From Myxococcaceae bacterium (GTDB taxonomy: Bacteria; Myxococcota; Myxococcia; Myxococcales; Myxococcaceae), in contig JAIBBQ010000006.1 of the NCBI GenBank assembly GCA_019694595.1, forward strand, positions 27,843 through 91,842: a stretch of 64,000 nucleotides of DNA, given 5' to 3'. The notes under the pieces are model-generated. The model saw only the letters and a list, made by a program, of their open reading frames with translations. It was not told where the DNA came from and made no database searches. Each line of letters opens with the position of its first letter. Within the stretch, counting starts at the first letter, position 1. Both the position numbers and the translations under genes were made by a program. Below, piece after piece: positions 8,343 to 17,431 of the stretch.

Positions 8343-10130
8343 TCAGGGAGGCGCTGCCCGCAGCTCCGCCGAGCGCACCTGGCAGCGCTCCCACATCTGC
8401 ACGAAGGCCTCGGCCGAGTCGTAGAGCGCATCCATCGCGGAATCGGGCACGCCGACGGTGCGCAGGTCCTCGAGGAAGTCCGGCAGCAACCCGAAGTGCG
8501 CCAGCCCGTCGACGTTGTAGTCGAACGGTCCCGCCTGGCGACCCGGCAGCTGGACCCGCGTGAGCGGCTGCTGCAGGAAATACGAGAGCCGCGCCAGGTC
8601 GTCGTAGTGGAGCGCGTCGGCGGCGTTCCCCACGGGCTTCGGCGCGAGGAAGCCGTAACGGGGCCCCGGTTGTCCGGCGAGCCCGTTGAAGTCGGTGCCG
8701 AGCGCCACGCCCCCACCCTTCTGCGCCACGCGATCGGCGGCATAGAGAAACGCCTGCGCGTAGGTCTTCGAGGTCCCGGTGGCGTCGTTGGGGACGTTCC
8801 CGAACTTCTTGAGGATGTGCTGGTTGGTGATCGGCGCCACCAGGCCGCCCTGCGCGAGGATGGCGTCGACCTGCTCGGGCGTCTTCATGCCCTCGTGACA
8901 CAGGCAGCTGTTGTCCGTGGTGTCTCGCGGCATCAGGCCGAGCGCGCGGAACGAGCTGTGCGAGGAGATGAACGGATACCTCGCCGAGGTCGACAGCGAG
9001 AGCGCGTCGTCGGTGGCCGCCGACGACATGTGATCGACGTCGATGATGAAGCCGCGGCGCATCGCGCGCTGCAGGAACGCCCGGCCGACCGCGGTGAGCC
9101 CCCGGGTGTTGGCATGGCCGGCGGCCGGATCGTCGGGCGGAGGGATGGTCCGCGGCGGGAGCCGGAGGATCAGCGCGCGGATGAGCTCGAAGCGCGTGGG
9201 GTCGACGCCGAGACGAAAACCCAGGGAGCGGTCCTCGTCGAGCGTGAAGTACTCGCCGCGGAGCCAGCAGTTCAGCAGGTCGAAGTAGTCGTTGTAGACG
9301 GCCGCGCCCCCGAGCGCGTTGTCGGCGACGTGCACGGGCGTCATCATCGACACGCCGAAGTGCTGGAGCACGTCGAGCACGCGGTCGATCTCGGACTCGA
9401 GGAAGGGGCGCTCGCGCAGGCTCTGCGTGGGCACCGAGGGCAGCGACGACGGGTGCGCCAGCGGAGGCCGGTGCTCGGTCGGCTCGTCGTTCGCCACGTG
9501 GCGGGCGAGCGACTCGATGGTGTCCATCTCGATGCCGATGACGATCGCCAGCTTCCCTTCGCCGACGATGCGGCGCGCGTCCTGGGGCGAGGAGGCGATC
9601 TCCATCCACGGCGGGTCGCCGGGCGCGACCCGGGCGTTGGCGAAGGTCACCAGCTCGCGCAGCTCGTGGACCTGCGACTCGAGCATGTTGAAGTCGGAGA
9701 ACCGCACCGCACCGCTCTCGCGCGCGAGCATCTCGTTGTTGACCATGTGCGCGCAGAGCAACCGCAGGCCGTGGCGCCAGGCCCGGTGGATCCAGTCGAC
9801 GTGCATCTGCTGGTGGTACAGCGTGTCGAAGACCGGCCAGTCGGCGAAGGTCGGCGCGCCGCACGCGCCGTGCGAGCGCTCGGACAGCATGCGGATGACC
9901 GAGCCCAGGAGCGCCCCCTCGTGGCCGAAGTGCGCGTGGGGTTGACCCACCGTCTCGCAGTTGGCCAGGGCCGCGTTGATGCCGTCGGGGTGGAAGGCGG
10001 CCCCCGCGAGGACGCGCCCGCCGAAGGCGCGGTGGGCGACGGGGTGGGCGTGGAGGTCGGCGAAACCGCGAAGGCCAGGCATGCGGGGGCTCCCGGAGGC
10101 GAGTTCTCGCACGGTTTGGGCAGGCCGCAT
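8343..10130 (-). CDS. membrane dipeptidase-like metallohydrolase (peptidase M19 family)
   Basis: The 595-residue protein shows the renal-dipeptidase-type amidohydrolase pattern: ADLHAHP near residue 25 (first metal His pair), a central VIGIEMDT, IIDVDHMS, SSHSSFR and a late GTDFNG. The order and spacing fit M19 metal-site strands of a TIM barrel, although the protein is much longer than typical 350-400-residue dipeptidases because of inserts around residues 60-130 and 210-320. No signal peptide is visible. The family cleaves dipeptides or related amides; the substrate here is unknown. It is divergent from the NlpC/P60 gene at 10260. Confidence 0.82.
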   Translation of the reverse strand: MRPAQTVRELASGSPRMPGLRGFADLHAHPVAHRAFGGRVLAGAAFHPDGINAALANCETVGQPHAHFGHEGALLGSVIRMLSERSHGACGAPTFADWPVFDTLYHQQMHVDWIHRAWRHGLRLLCAHMVNNEMLARESGAVRFSDFNMLESQVHELRELVTFANARVAPGDPPWMEIASSPQDARRIVGEGKLAIVIGIEMDTIESLARHVANDEPTEHRPPLAHPSSLPSVPTQSLRERPFLESEIDRVLDVLQHFGVSMMTPVHVADNALGGAAVYNDYFDLLNCWLRGEYFTLDEDRSLGFRLGVDPTRFELIRALILRLPPRTIPPPDDPAAGHANTRGLTAVGRAFLQRAMRRGFIIDVDHMSSAATDDALSLSTSARYPFISSHSSFRALGLMPRDTTDNSCLCHEGMKTPEQVDAILAQGGLVAPITNQHILKKFGNVPNDATGTSKTYAQAFLYAADRVAQKGGGVALGTDFNGLAGQPGPRYGFLAPKPVGNAADALHYDDLARLSYFLQQPLTRVQLPGRQAGPFDYNVDGLAHFGLLPDFLEDLRTVGVPDSAMDALYDSAEAFVQMWERCQVRSAELRAAPP

Positions 10131-10259
10131 GGGCCCACGTCATTTCAGCCACTTGGCGTGCCAAGCGCCCGCTCGAGCGAGGCGAGTTCACCACAGGACT
10201 GTAAGAAAACTGACGTCGATGGCGCTCACCGCACCGGTGCTTCATGCTGACAACTGTTC

Positions 10260-11312
10260 ATGTCCCGGATCGACAAGCGCGCGGCAACCCAGGCTCACTC
10301 CACCAGGTCGACTTCCACCAGGGCGCCCTCGAAGGCAGCGACCGGGGCCCAGTCGTTCTTCAGCGATGGGATGGGGACCAGCCAGGACGCCGCCCGTCGG
10401 ACCGCTGCGCAGCACGCCGTGGGCGCCACGTCGAGGCAGGGGCAGGACGTCGCGGTGGCGTTCGAGGCGAAGATCGCCCAGCTCCAGCGCGCCATCGCCA
10501 ACGACACGCCCGGCGCCCGCGAGGAACTGGCCAACGTCATCCGCGACCGCGACGGCGTGGCCGCGGCCATCGCCGACATCGAGAAGAAGCTGGCCGCCAA
10601 CGAAGACCCGGCGACGTGGGCGAACGTGACCCCGAAGAGCCGGGCGCGCGCCGAGCAGGCGGACACCCGCGCGCAGCTGCAGAAGCAGCTCCAGGACCTG
10701 AAGGTGTTCGGCCTCAAGGTGGCGAAGATGAACCCCACCGAGCGGCAGAACCTGCAGAACTTCTTCCGCCTCGCGAAGGAAGACCCGGAAGCCTTCAAGC
10801 GCTTCGTCGAAGGCAACAAGCCCGGCGCGCAGCCCGCGCCCGCCCCGACGCAGGGGCCCGCGCCGGTGAACACCACCCCGACCGGTGCGCCGGCGAACAT
10901 CCAGGCGGCGATCGACTTCGGCCTCACGCAGCTCGGCGCGCCGTACGTCGGTGGCGCCAGCCCGTACCGCTTCGGCACGCCGGGCGACGGGCGCACGTAC
11001 CAGATGGAAGGCCAGCACGCGTACGTCTCGCCCAAGGGCGTCATCGGCTACGACTGCTCGGGCCTGATGGTGACCATGCTCAAGAAGGCGGGCATCGACC
11101 TCAGCGGCATGGCGAGCAGCCGCGGGATGCTCAAGCTCCCCGAGGTGCCGAAGGACCAGCTGCAGCCCGGCGACCTGCTGGTGAAGAACGGCCACGTCGC
11201 GATGTACATCGGCAACGGTCAGATGATCGAGTCGGTGCCCGGCGGCGTGCGCGTCGCTCCGGCGAGCAAGTACATCTACGATCCGGCGTACAGCGGGCGG
11301 CACCCGGGCTGA
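10260..11312 (+). CDS. NlpC/P60 family cell-wall hydrolase
   Basis: The 350-residue product has a long polar, helical N-terminal half (about 60-190, likely coiled coil), a Pro/Thr-rich linker (about 195-215) and a C-terminal NlpC/P60 domain. Catalytic residues are visible as GYDCSGL (Cys at 266) and NGHVAMYIG (His at 312). The family cuts peptides or amides in peptidoglycan stem peptides. No signal peptide can be seen, so export would need another route. It is followed 48 bp later by an Ig-repeat lipoprotein. Confidence 0.85.
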   Translation: MSRIDKRAATQAHSTRSTSTRAPSKAATGAQSFFSDGMGTSQDAARRTAAQHAVGATSRQGQDVAVAFEAKIAQLQRAIANDTPGAREELANVIRDRDGVAAAIADIEKKLAANEDPATWANVTPKSRARAEQADTRAQLQKQLQDLKVFGLKVAKMNPTERQNLQNFFRLAKEDPEAFKRFVEGNKPGAQPAPAPTQGPAPVNTTPTGAPANIQAAIDFGLTQLGAPYVGGASPYRFGTPGDGRTYQMEGQHAYVSPKGVIGYDCSGLMVTMLKKAGIDLSGMASSRGMLKLPEVPKDQLQPGDLLVKNGHVAMYIGNGQMIESVPGGVRVAPASKYIYDPAYSGRHPG

Positions 11313-11360
11313 GGGCCTCCGGGTCGACGCCCCTGGAGCGGTGCGGCTATACGCCGGGTC

Positions 11361-13307
11361 ATGAACCGACGCTGCGCTGCGCTCGTCTTGCTCCACCTCT
11401 CCGCCTGTCAGTGCGGCGGCCCCGTGTCGAGCGACTCGCCTCGCGTGGTGACCATCTCGCCCGCGGCGGGAGCGACCGGGGTGACGGCCTCGACCCGCGT
11501 CGAAGTGTTGTTCTCGCGCGCGATGCGCGAGGCGTCGGTGTCGTTGACGCCGGACACCTCGCTCACCCAGCAGCTCGACGACACCCAGACGCAGCTGACC
11601 GCATCGCCGGTCGCGAACCTCGCCAGCGACACCACCTTCACCGTGCGGGTGAGCGGAAAGGACCTGAGCGGCCACGACCTCGGTGGAGACACGGTCTTCA
11701 CCTTCACGACCGCCGCCGCCGCGCCCGCCGACACCACTGCGCCGCAGCTGCTCCGCTCGAGCCCCACCGCTTCGGCCACGTCGGTCGCCCTCGACGCCGG
11801 CCTCAGCCTCGAGCTGTCCGAAGAGATGAGCCTCGACGGCTTCGACGTCGCCTTCGCTCCGCCCTGGGAGACCGGGCCCGCGGTGTGGAACGACGCGCAC
11901 ACCACGGTGCGCTTCGAGGGAGTTCAGCCCTTCGCCGCGGGCACCACCTACCAGGTGGGCCTCACCGGACGGGACCTCGCCGGCAACCCGCTCGGGGCGA
12001 CCAGTGTCGGCTTCACCACGGTCGTGCCGTCCGACACCGAGGCGCCGACCGTGACGGCGTTTTCGCCCGCGGCGACCTCGACCGCGGTGAGCACGTCGGT
12101 GGTGCCGTCGGTCACCTTCTCGGAACCGATGCAGGCCTCGGCGGCGGCGGCGTTCTCGATCTCGCCCACCGTGCCGTGCGTGATGAGCTTCGACCCCACC
12201 GGCACCATCCTGCGCTGCGTGCACCCCTCGCAGCCGAACCTGGCAGGCAACACCACCTACACGCTGGCCGTGTCGACCGCCGCGCGCGACCTGGCCGGGA
12301 ACCCGCTGGCCGCGCCGGCCGTCGCGACCTTCACCACCAGCGCGGCGCCGGACATCACCGCGCCCACGGTCGTCGACGCGACACCGGCGATGAACTCGAC
12401 GGTGAAGGCGTGCTCCGACCTCACCCTGACGTTCTCCGAACCGATGGACAAGACGTCGGTGCAGTCGGCCTTCAGCGTCACCCCGGCCCGCGTGGGCACC
12501 TTCAGCTGGCAGGCCGACGGCGGGCCGCGCGTCACCTTCAACCCGAGCAGCGACTTCGACGCTGGCGTCACCGTCACCTTCGGAGTCTCGACCGCCGCGA
12601 CCGACCTGTCGGGCAACGCGCTGGGCCCGACTTCGTTCAGCCGCAGCTTTCGTACCTATCGCCTCGGCACCGCCGTCGTCGGAGGCAGCGCGCAAGATGG
12701 CCAGCTCTCGTACTTCAACGACGGTGGCTACGCCGCCTCGCACTCCACGGTCGGCGAGGTGGGCGATGACTACGTCGGCATCGGAGGGCTCACCCACTTG
12801 CGGCGCCGTACCGCGATGCACTTCGACTTGAGCGCGCTCCCTCCTCCACCGGCGTTCATCAAGTCGGCGCGCCTCACCATGTTTCAAATTGGCGGTTCGA
12901 CCGCGAATGCGTTTCTCACCCTGGGCAATGTGCTCCTGGAGAACGTGCCGTACGCCACCTTGAGCCCGGCGGTGTGGACGCAGGCGACCAGCCCCGCGCC
13001 GGCCTGGTGCAGCACCTGCCTGTGCCTCAGTCACGCGCCGTATCCGAGCCATGTGCTCAGCAGCTCGAGGCCTCCCGGCTGGCGCTCGGTCGACGTCACC
13101 GACGAAGTGCAGGCGGGCCTCGCCGACCGGCGGGTGAGTTTTCGGCTCAGGTTCTCGCTCGCCGACGGCAACGGCGACTTCACCGACGAGTACGTCTCGT
13201 ACGCCCTCTCGTCGTGGGTGCCCGACTCGACCACCGCCAAGGACTGCAACGTCAACGGCCACCCCGACTGCCGCCCTTTCTTGACGGTGGAGTACTACGC
13301 GCCCTGA
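11361..13307 (+). CDS. surface lipoprotein with repeated SbsA/Big-5-type Ig-like domains
   Basis: The 648-residue product starts with a lipoprotein signal ending LSAC (Cys about 16). Four Ig-like repeats follow, each with the pattern 'SPAxxATxVxxxxxxxxxFSxxM ... TYxxxxSTAARDLAGNPL ... FTT' (clear units begin near 11450, 11750, 12040 and 12360). The C-terminal 220 residues (from about 12670) look like a DNRLRE-type beta domain ending FLTVEYYAP. Such proteins are cell-surface or matrix adhesion modules, and no catalytic motif was seen. The terminal Cys-rich patch (WCSTCLC) may form disulfides. Confidence 0.8.
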   Translation: MNRRCAALVLLHLSACQCGGPVSSDSPRVVTISPAAGATGVTASTRVEVLFSRAMREASVSLTPDTSLTQQLDDTQTQLTASPVANLASDTTFTVRVSGKDLSGHDLGGDTVFTFTTAAAAPADTTAPQLLRSSPTASATSVALDAGLSLELSEEMSLDGFDVAFAPPWETGPAVWNDAHTTVRFEGVQPFAAGTTYQVGLTGRDLAGNPLGATSVGFTTVVPSDTEAPTVTAFSPAATSTAVSTSVVPSVTFSEPMQASAAAAFSISPTVPCVMSFDPTGTILRCVHPSQPNLAGNTTYTLAVSTAARDLAGNPLAAPAVATFTTSAAPDITAPTVVDATPAMNSTVKACSDLTLTFSEPMDKTSVQSAFSVTPARVGTFSWQADGGPRVTFNPSSDFDAGVTVTFGVSTAATDLSGNALGPTSFSRSFRTYRLGTAVVGGSAQDGQLSYFNDGGYAASHSTVGEVGDDYVGIGGLTHLRRRTAMHFDLSALPPPPAFIKSARLTMFQIGGSTANAFLTLGNVLLENVPYATLSPAVWTQATSPAPAWCSTCLCLSHAPYPSHVLSSSRPPGWRSVDVTDEVQAGLADRRVSFRLRFSLADGNGDFTDEYVSYALSSWVPDSTTAKDCNVNGHPDCRPFLTVEYYAP

Positions 13308-13406
13308 GGGGCAGGGCCGCGGTGTTCTGAGCGCGCCCGCCTCCGATGCGGCGCAGCGAGGAGGAGGCCTAGAAACGGTACGTATACGGCGTTGGCCGTA
13401 ACCATC

Positions 13407-14642
13407 TCACGCAGCGGGTTGGTACCCGGCCTTCGCTCGATTGCCTTTGCCCGTTCCAGGGTGAGGCGTGTGGACCCCAACAAGTTGTCGGAATCGTCGC
13501 GGGACGGCCTGTGGCTTCACGGCGACCGGAGGGCTTCCTCGGTCAGGTGGGATGAGCTTGGGGCTGACGCTCACCCGGCTCTCACCGAGCAGCTGGCGCC
13601 GAACCTCTCGCCCAATGACCTCTGCCAAGAGCGACGGCACCGCATTGCCGAGCTGCTTGTGCACCGAGGCGTGCTTGCCCGTGATGACGACATCGTCCGG
13701 AAAGGTCTGAAGCCGAGCAAGCTCGCGCATGCTCAGTCTGCGGTTGTTCCAGTGGAAGGGCCCAACAGCAGGGCCAGGCTGCGCCTGAATCGTCCAGGAG
13801 GGGCGGTTCTTCGCGAGCTTCAACAGGAACGTCCAGTAGCGCCGCCGCCAGCCAAAGAGAGGCAGGCCGCCTCCGCGCTCGGTGTGCCACAGGTAGTTCT
13901 GGCCCTCCGGGATCGTTGGCAACAGGTCCGCCCACTTGCCGCGCATGGCCAAGAGTTCCGCGTCGTCGGGCTCAGGCAGGTCTCCCAAGGCATCCCACGC
14001 CGTGCGAAGCGGCGGAAGCGACCTGACATCCAGGAGCATCGGTTGGTCGTCCACAGCGGCGAACCTCGCCTCCGGGAACTTGAATTTCGCGCCATCGCGA
14101 GCAGCTACCATGAAGAAGCGCTCACGAAGTTGCGGTACGCCGTAGTCGGCCGCGTTCAGGACCTGGAAGTGCGGGACGTAGTTGCTCCGCGTCTTCTTGT
14201 TGATGGCCGCAATGCGTCGGAGCAGAAGTTGAAGCCCTTCGTCCTTGCCGGAGAAGGCCAGTCCGCCAACGTTCTCGAGCACGAAGACCCGCGGCAGCGC
14301 TTCCTCGACGATGCGCAGGTATGCGCCGAGGGTGTCCGACCGGGGGTCATCGAGACGGGCGGAGTCACCTCGCGCCCAGTACCCTGCCTTCGAAAACGGT
14401 TGGCAGGGGGGGCCTCCGATCAGCAGGTCTGCCTCACGAGGCTTGAGCTTGCCGGTCGCGAGCAACTCGCTGGTGGGCACGTCGAAGACACTTCGCTCGA
14501 TCACAGGCCAGGAACGATTGCGCCGGAGCGTCTCGCAGCAGTCATGGTCGAACTCCAAGGCGACCGCGGTCTCGAAGCCTGCCGCTTCGAACCCGTAGTC
14601 CATGCCGCCTGCGCCACTGAAGAGACTGATGAGCCTGCCCAT
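13407..14642 (-). CDS. DNA (cytosine-5)-methyltransferase of a restriction-modification pair
   Basis: The 411-residue protein has the ordered C5-methyltransferase motifs: FSGAGGMDYGFEAAGF (I), GGPPCQPFS with the catalytic Cys (IV), ENVGG (VI), QLRERFF (VIII) and HKQLGNAVP (X). It transfers methyl from AdoMet to cytosine C5 in a recognition site. The gene lies 32 bp downstream of a predicted restriction endonuclease on the same strand, so it is probably the protective partner. The ATG at 14642 places motif I at the very N-terminus as expected. About 50 residues after motif X form an atypical basic, proline-rich tail. Confidence 0.93.
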   Translation of the reverse strand: MGRLISLFSGAGGMDYGFEAAGFETAVALEFDHDCCETLRRNRSWPVIERSVFDVPTSELLATGKLKPREADLLIGGPPCQPFSKAGYWARGDSARLDDPRSDTLGAYLRIVEEALPRVFVLENVGGLAFSGKDEGLQLLLRRIAAINKKTRSNYVPHFQVLNAADYGVPQLRERFFMVAARDGAKFKFPEARFAAVDDQPMLLDVRSLPPLRTAWDALGDLPEPDDAELLAMRGKWADLLPTIPEGQNYLWHTERGGGLPLFGWRRRYWTFLLKLAKNRPSWTIQAQPGPAVGPFHWNNRRLSMRELARLQTFPDDVVITGKHASVHKQLGNAVPSLLAEVIGREVRRQLLGESRVSVSPKLIPPDRGSPPVAVKPQAVPRRFRQLVGVHTPHPGTGKGNRAKAGYQPAA

Positions 14643-14674
14643 GCGGCGGCTCCTAGCACAGCGGTCTGACAGGG

Positions 14675-15853
14675 TCAGGAGGCGGCGACCCGAAGTACCT
14701 GCACGACGTCGGTGCTCCAGCGATCGTCGACCTTCACGTTGTTCGACAGCTTGCTTCGGCAACGCATGTGGCGGTCGAGCCTGCTCGGCACCACGTACTT
14801 GAACTCCCACTTCTCGCTGACGGCATGGAGACAGGCGGCAATGACGTCGAACTCCGAGGGCGCGTAGTAGCGCGAACACGGGTCGCTCTTCGATGCCCTG
14901 GTGCGCTGAAAGTCGACTCGAGCCAGCCCCTCTGCCGTCGTCTTCCTCAGAACGTTCTTGCACTCCACAGTGAGCAGGGAGCCTTCGAACTTGAGGCTGA
15001 TGTCGGGGCCACCCTCTTCGTCCACACGAAGGCATTCGCTGACGCCCGGCACTCGCTCGAGTCGCTTCACGAGGTGGGACTCAGCGACCCAGCCACGCAC
15101 CGCCATCTTGAGTCTGCGGGCACTCGCGATGAGGTCAAGAACACCCGACTCCGACATTTCAAACTCGGCGGCGAGCGCATGCAGGCGGTCGGACGAAACC
15201 GCCGGAACCACGGAGCCCCGCTTCACGGCAGTTGGCCATCTGCTGGGCTCGGCATCATTCATCCGCTCAGCGAGCAACATGCGATGCCCCTGGTCCTCGC
15301 CGAGAGCCTCCCGCTCGAAGCGGACGTATCGAAGGAAGGAGTGGGCTGTTCCCCCGACGAGTACCTCGACCGGCTTGTCATCATTTGCACGGTGGTCGCG
15401 CTCCCATGAGTGCCAGCCGTGACGAAGAATCTGAGCGACCTCTTCCTCCTTGTACTCGATGGAGATGAAGAACTTCGTCGGGCTGTGAAGGACCGGATCG
15501 GCGCCCACGAAGATGCCCCGCTCGGGGTCGATGCCGCAGAAGAGCGTGGTGTAGAGCAGGTATGGGTCCTGCCAGATATTGTGGAGCCTTCGATCGTCTG
15601 GCCCGTACTTCACCTGGAACCGGTGCTCGTCGTCGGGACGATTCTTGGTGAGCCGGGAGTTCGCGAAGAAGGCGTACACCACGATACCCATGCGCTCCGA
15701 CGTCGGAGTCTCGAAGGTGATCCTGAAGGGGGCCCGGCTCGGTTCGCTGGCTTGGAGGATGCGGCATCCGCTGGCCACCAGCCCCTCAAGGATGAACCGA
15801 AGCAACGGCTCCTTGTCACTCTTGCTCACGGAGTATTCGCGGAACTCGGCCAT
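14675..15853 (-). CDS. predicted type II restriction endonuclease (PD-(D/E)XK)
   Basis: The 392-residue protein has a C-terminal PD-(D/E)XK-type core: GPDIS (D284) followed by LTVECKN (E297, K299). Around it are features of a two-part protein: an N-terminal conserved region (about 1-190) with ERMGIVVYAFFAN, HRFQVKYG and LHNIWQDPY segments, and a middle linker. The N-terminal part itself has an E..QVK pattern that could be a second, degenerate nuclease-like fold or DNA-reading domain. It is placed immediately before the C5-methyltransferase in transcription order, which is the main support for its role. Specificity cannot be read. Confidence 0.75.
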   Translation of the reverse strand: MAEFREYSVSKSDKEPLLRFILEGLVASGCRILQASEPSRAPFRITFETPTSERMGIVVYAFFANSRLTKNRPDDEHRFQVKYGPDDRRLHNIWQDPYLLYTTLFCGIDPERGIFVGADPVLHSPTKFFISIEYKEEEVAQILRHGWHSWERDHRANDDKPVEVLVGGTAHSFLRYVRFEREALGEDQGHRMLLAERMNDAEPSRWPTAVKRGSVVPAVSSDRLHALAAEFEMSESGVLDLIASARRLKMAVRGWVAESHLVKRLERVPGVSECLRVDEEGGPDISLKFEGSLLTVECKNVLRKTTAEGLARVDFQRTRASKSDPCSRYYAPSEFDVIAACLHAVSEKWEFKYVVPSRLDRHMRCRSKLSNNVKVDDRWSTDVVQVLRVAAS

Positions 15854-16002
15854 GGGCAGCGACCCTACGGAGCAGACCTTCCGCCGTCGACGAACAATTT
15901 GAGCGACTGGGCTGCGAGGCGGGCTCTACGAATGCCTCATGAGCGCTACGCGGCCGACATGCGCAACGTTTCCAAGACAGCGGTGAGCGAGTCCACCCGA
16001 GT

Positions 16003-16740
16003 TCAGGGCCACGGATACCGGACCACGAGCCAAGGCATCCAGCCTCGGATCCCGTGCTGTGTTTCACCCGCATGGGCGTCCAGCTCCCGACAGCATGAGT
16101 AGGCGGCTTCGAATGAGTCGATGAGGCCGTCGTTGTTCGGGACGACGCCCACGGCTCGGCAGACCGCCTGTTCGTCGAGGTGCCTCGACTCCGGGCTGTT
16201 GAAGCAAGAGCCGGCCTCATTGATGAGGATCTCGTGCCCGAGGACCTCCCCTCCCTCGACCAGAGGCGCTGAGCGAATACACGCGACGACGTGAGCGCCA
16301 CTCGCACCGATGGGCGCAGCGCCTGGTGGCGACTGGGGCGGCTCCGACGCCTCACTGAAGGACCGAAGCAAAGTTCGATGAATCCCCAGACCCCAGATTT
16401 CGAGACCTCGCGCATTGGGGAGCACGAGCCGAGCGGCGTCCTGCGCCGCCTTCAGCGTGAAGAACACGCTCCAGGCGCCGAACTCCCGATCGAAGCCGGC
16501 GTCGGCCCAGCGCATGACTTCGTCGAGTTGGTCCTCTGAGATTCCAAAGATCGAAGCCCGTTCGACCCTGCTCTCCCTCGTATCGTCGCACCACGAGAGG
16601 GCCCATGAGTCCGGAAAGAAGCTCCGTTGCGAATGGTCCGAGGCCAGCGTGACCCGCCTCAGCTCTGTGCCCGTGCAATCCCGAGCGCCCGTCCACCGAG
16701 ACACGAAGTAGCCCGCGGCGACGTAGTCCTCGATCCTCAT
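16003..16740 (-). CDS. hypothetical protein, island-specific
   Basis: I do not recognise this 245-residue product. It starts MRIEDYVAAGYFVSRW and has no signal peptide or clear membrane segment. The C-terminal third contains a Cys-bearing segment (EAGSCFNSP, SCCRELDA). It lies on the same strand as, and 149 bp upstream of, the restriction endonuclease, so it may share the locus. A decayed copy of its first ~18 codons is found at 18284-18373. The size and lack of domains would fit an immunity or accessory protein, but that is only a guess. Confidence 0.55.
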   Translation of the reverse strand: MRIEDYVAAGYFVSRWTGARDCTGTELRRVTLASDHSQRSFFPDSWALSWCDDTRESRVERASIFGISEDQLDEVMRWADAGFDREFGAWSVFFTLKAAQDAARLVLPNARGLEIWGLGIHRTLLRSFSEASEPPQSPPGAAPIGASGAHVVACIRSAPLVEGGEVLGHEILINEAGSCFNSPESRHLDEQAVCRAVGVVPNNDGLIDSFEAAYSCCRELDAHAGETQHGIRGWMPWLVVRYPWP

Positions 16741-16810
16741 GAAGCCCTCGGCGACCCTTCATGCACTTTGACGGCACCATCCCAGTAACGGTGGCGAGCT
16801 GAAACGGGTC

Positions 16811-16888
16811 GTGGTGAGAATCGCAGGAGTGCTGCTCGGCGTCCTAGCCGCTAGCTGCCGAGACAAGAACGCCTTCAAGGTGCTGCCG
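16811..16888 (+). pseudogene. possible 5' fragment of a lipoprotein gene
   Basis: From tandem GTG codons (16811 and 16814) the reading starts with a hydrophobic stretch ending LAASC, a good lipobox, and then runs into the antisense 3' end of the next gene with no recognisable domain. This looks like the start of a lipoprotein gene whose body has been lost. It could equally be a chance reading. Confidence 0.25.
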
Positions 16889-17431
16889 TCAGTTCACGGT
16901 CAGCTTCGCGCAGACGATGCCGACGATGAGCGACGAGACCACCTGGCCGGTGCCGACGTTGTAGCACTTGACGTCGTACCCGTTCGCACCGGTCGTGCCG
17001 TTCACCACCGGGCCTGAGCTGTAGATCCCGTGACCGCTGTTGGCGCAGCTCGTGGACCAGTTGATGACGTTCTCCCCGACGGCGTTGCAGAAGCAGGGGC
17101 TGCTGCTGCAGGCCTTCTTGTATGCGCCGATGTCGAGGCCTCCACCGACCACCACCTGATTGGGCAGCGAGACGACCGAGCCGCTCGCCGGTGTGATGGT
17201 GTTGGTGCTCAGCGTCCCGGCGACGGTGACGTTCGCAGAGCCGAGGGTGCCGACCTTCTGCGTCACCAGATCGACGATCTTCTGAATGTTCGCGTTCATC
17301 TCCCCGGCGACCGCCGGCTCGTTGGGGCAGAAGTGCGTGAAGCCCAGGCCCGTGGGGAAGCCGTTGGGAGCGGCGCACATCCCCGCCCAGACTTTCAACG
17401 AGACCTGAACCTGTGGTGAAATCAACAGCAT
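16889..17431 (-). pseudogene. exported-type protein fragment lacking its N-terminus
   Basis: The visible product (about 180 residues from the ATG at 17431) has an ordered, extracellular-looking composition: Thr/Ser/Gly/Val-rich with paired cysteines (CSSSPCFCNAV, STSCANS, VKCYN, IVCAK) and an ANIQKIVDLVTQ helix. Nothing before it looks like a signal peptide, and its start region coincides with the start of the oppositely oriented gene at 17430. I read it as a gene whose 5' end was replaced at a recombination junction. It may still be expressed. Function unknown. Confidence 0.45.

Noticed and set aside
13308..13406. Possible left attachment site of the island (repeat of the tRNA 3' end)
   Set aside because: No match to the tRNA 3' end could be found by eye, and no integrase gene is present.
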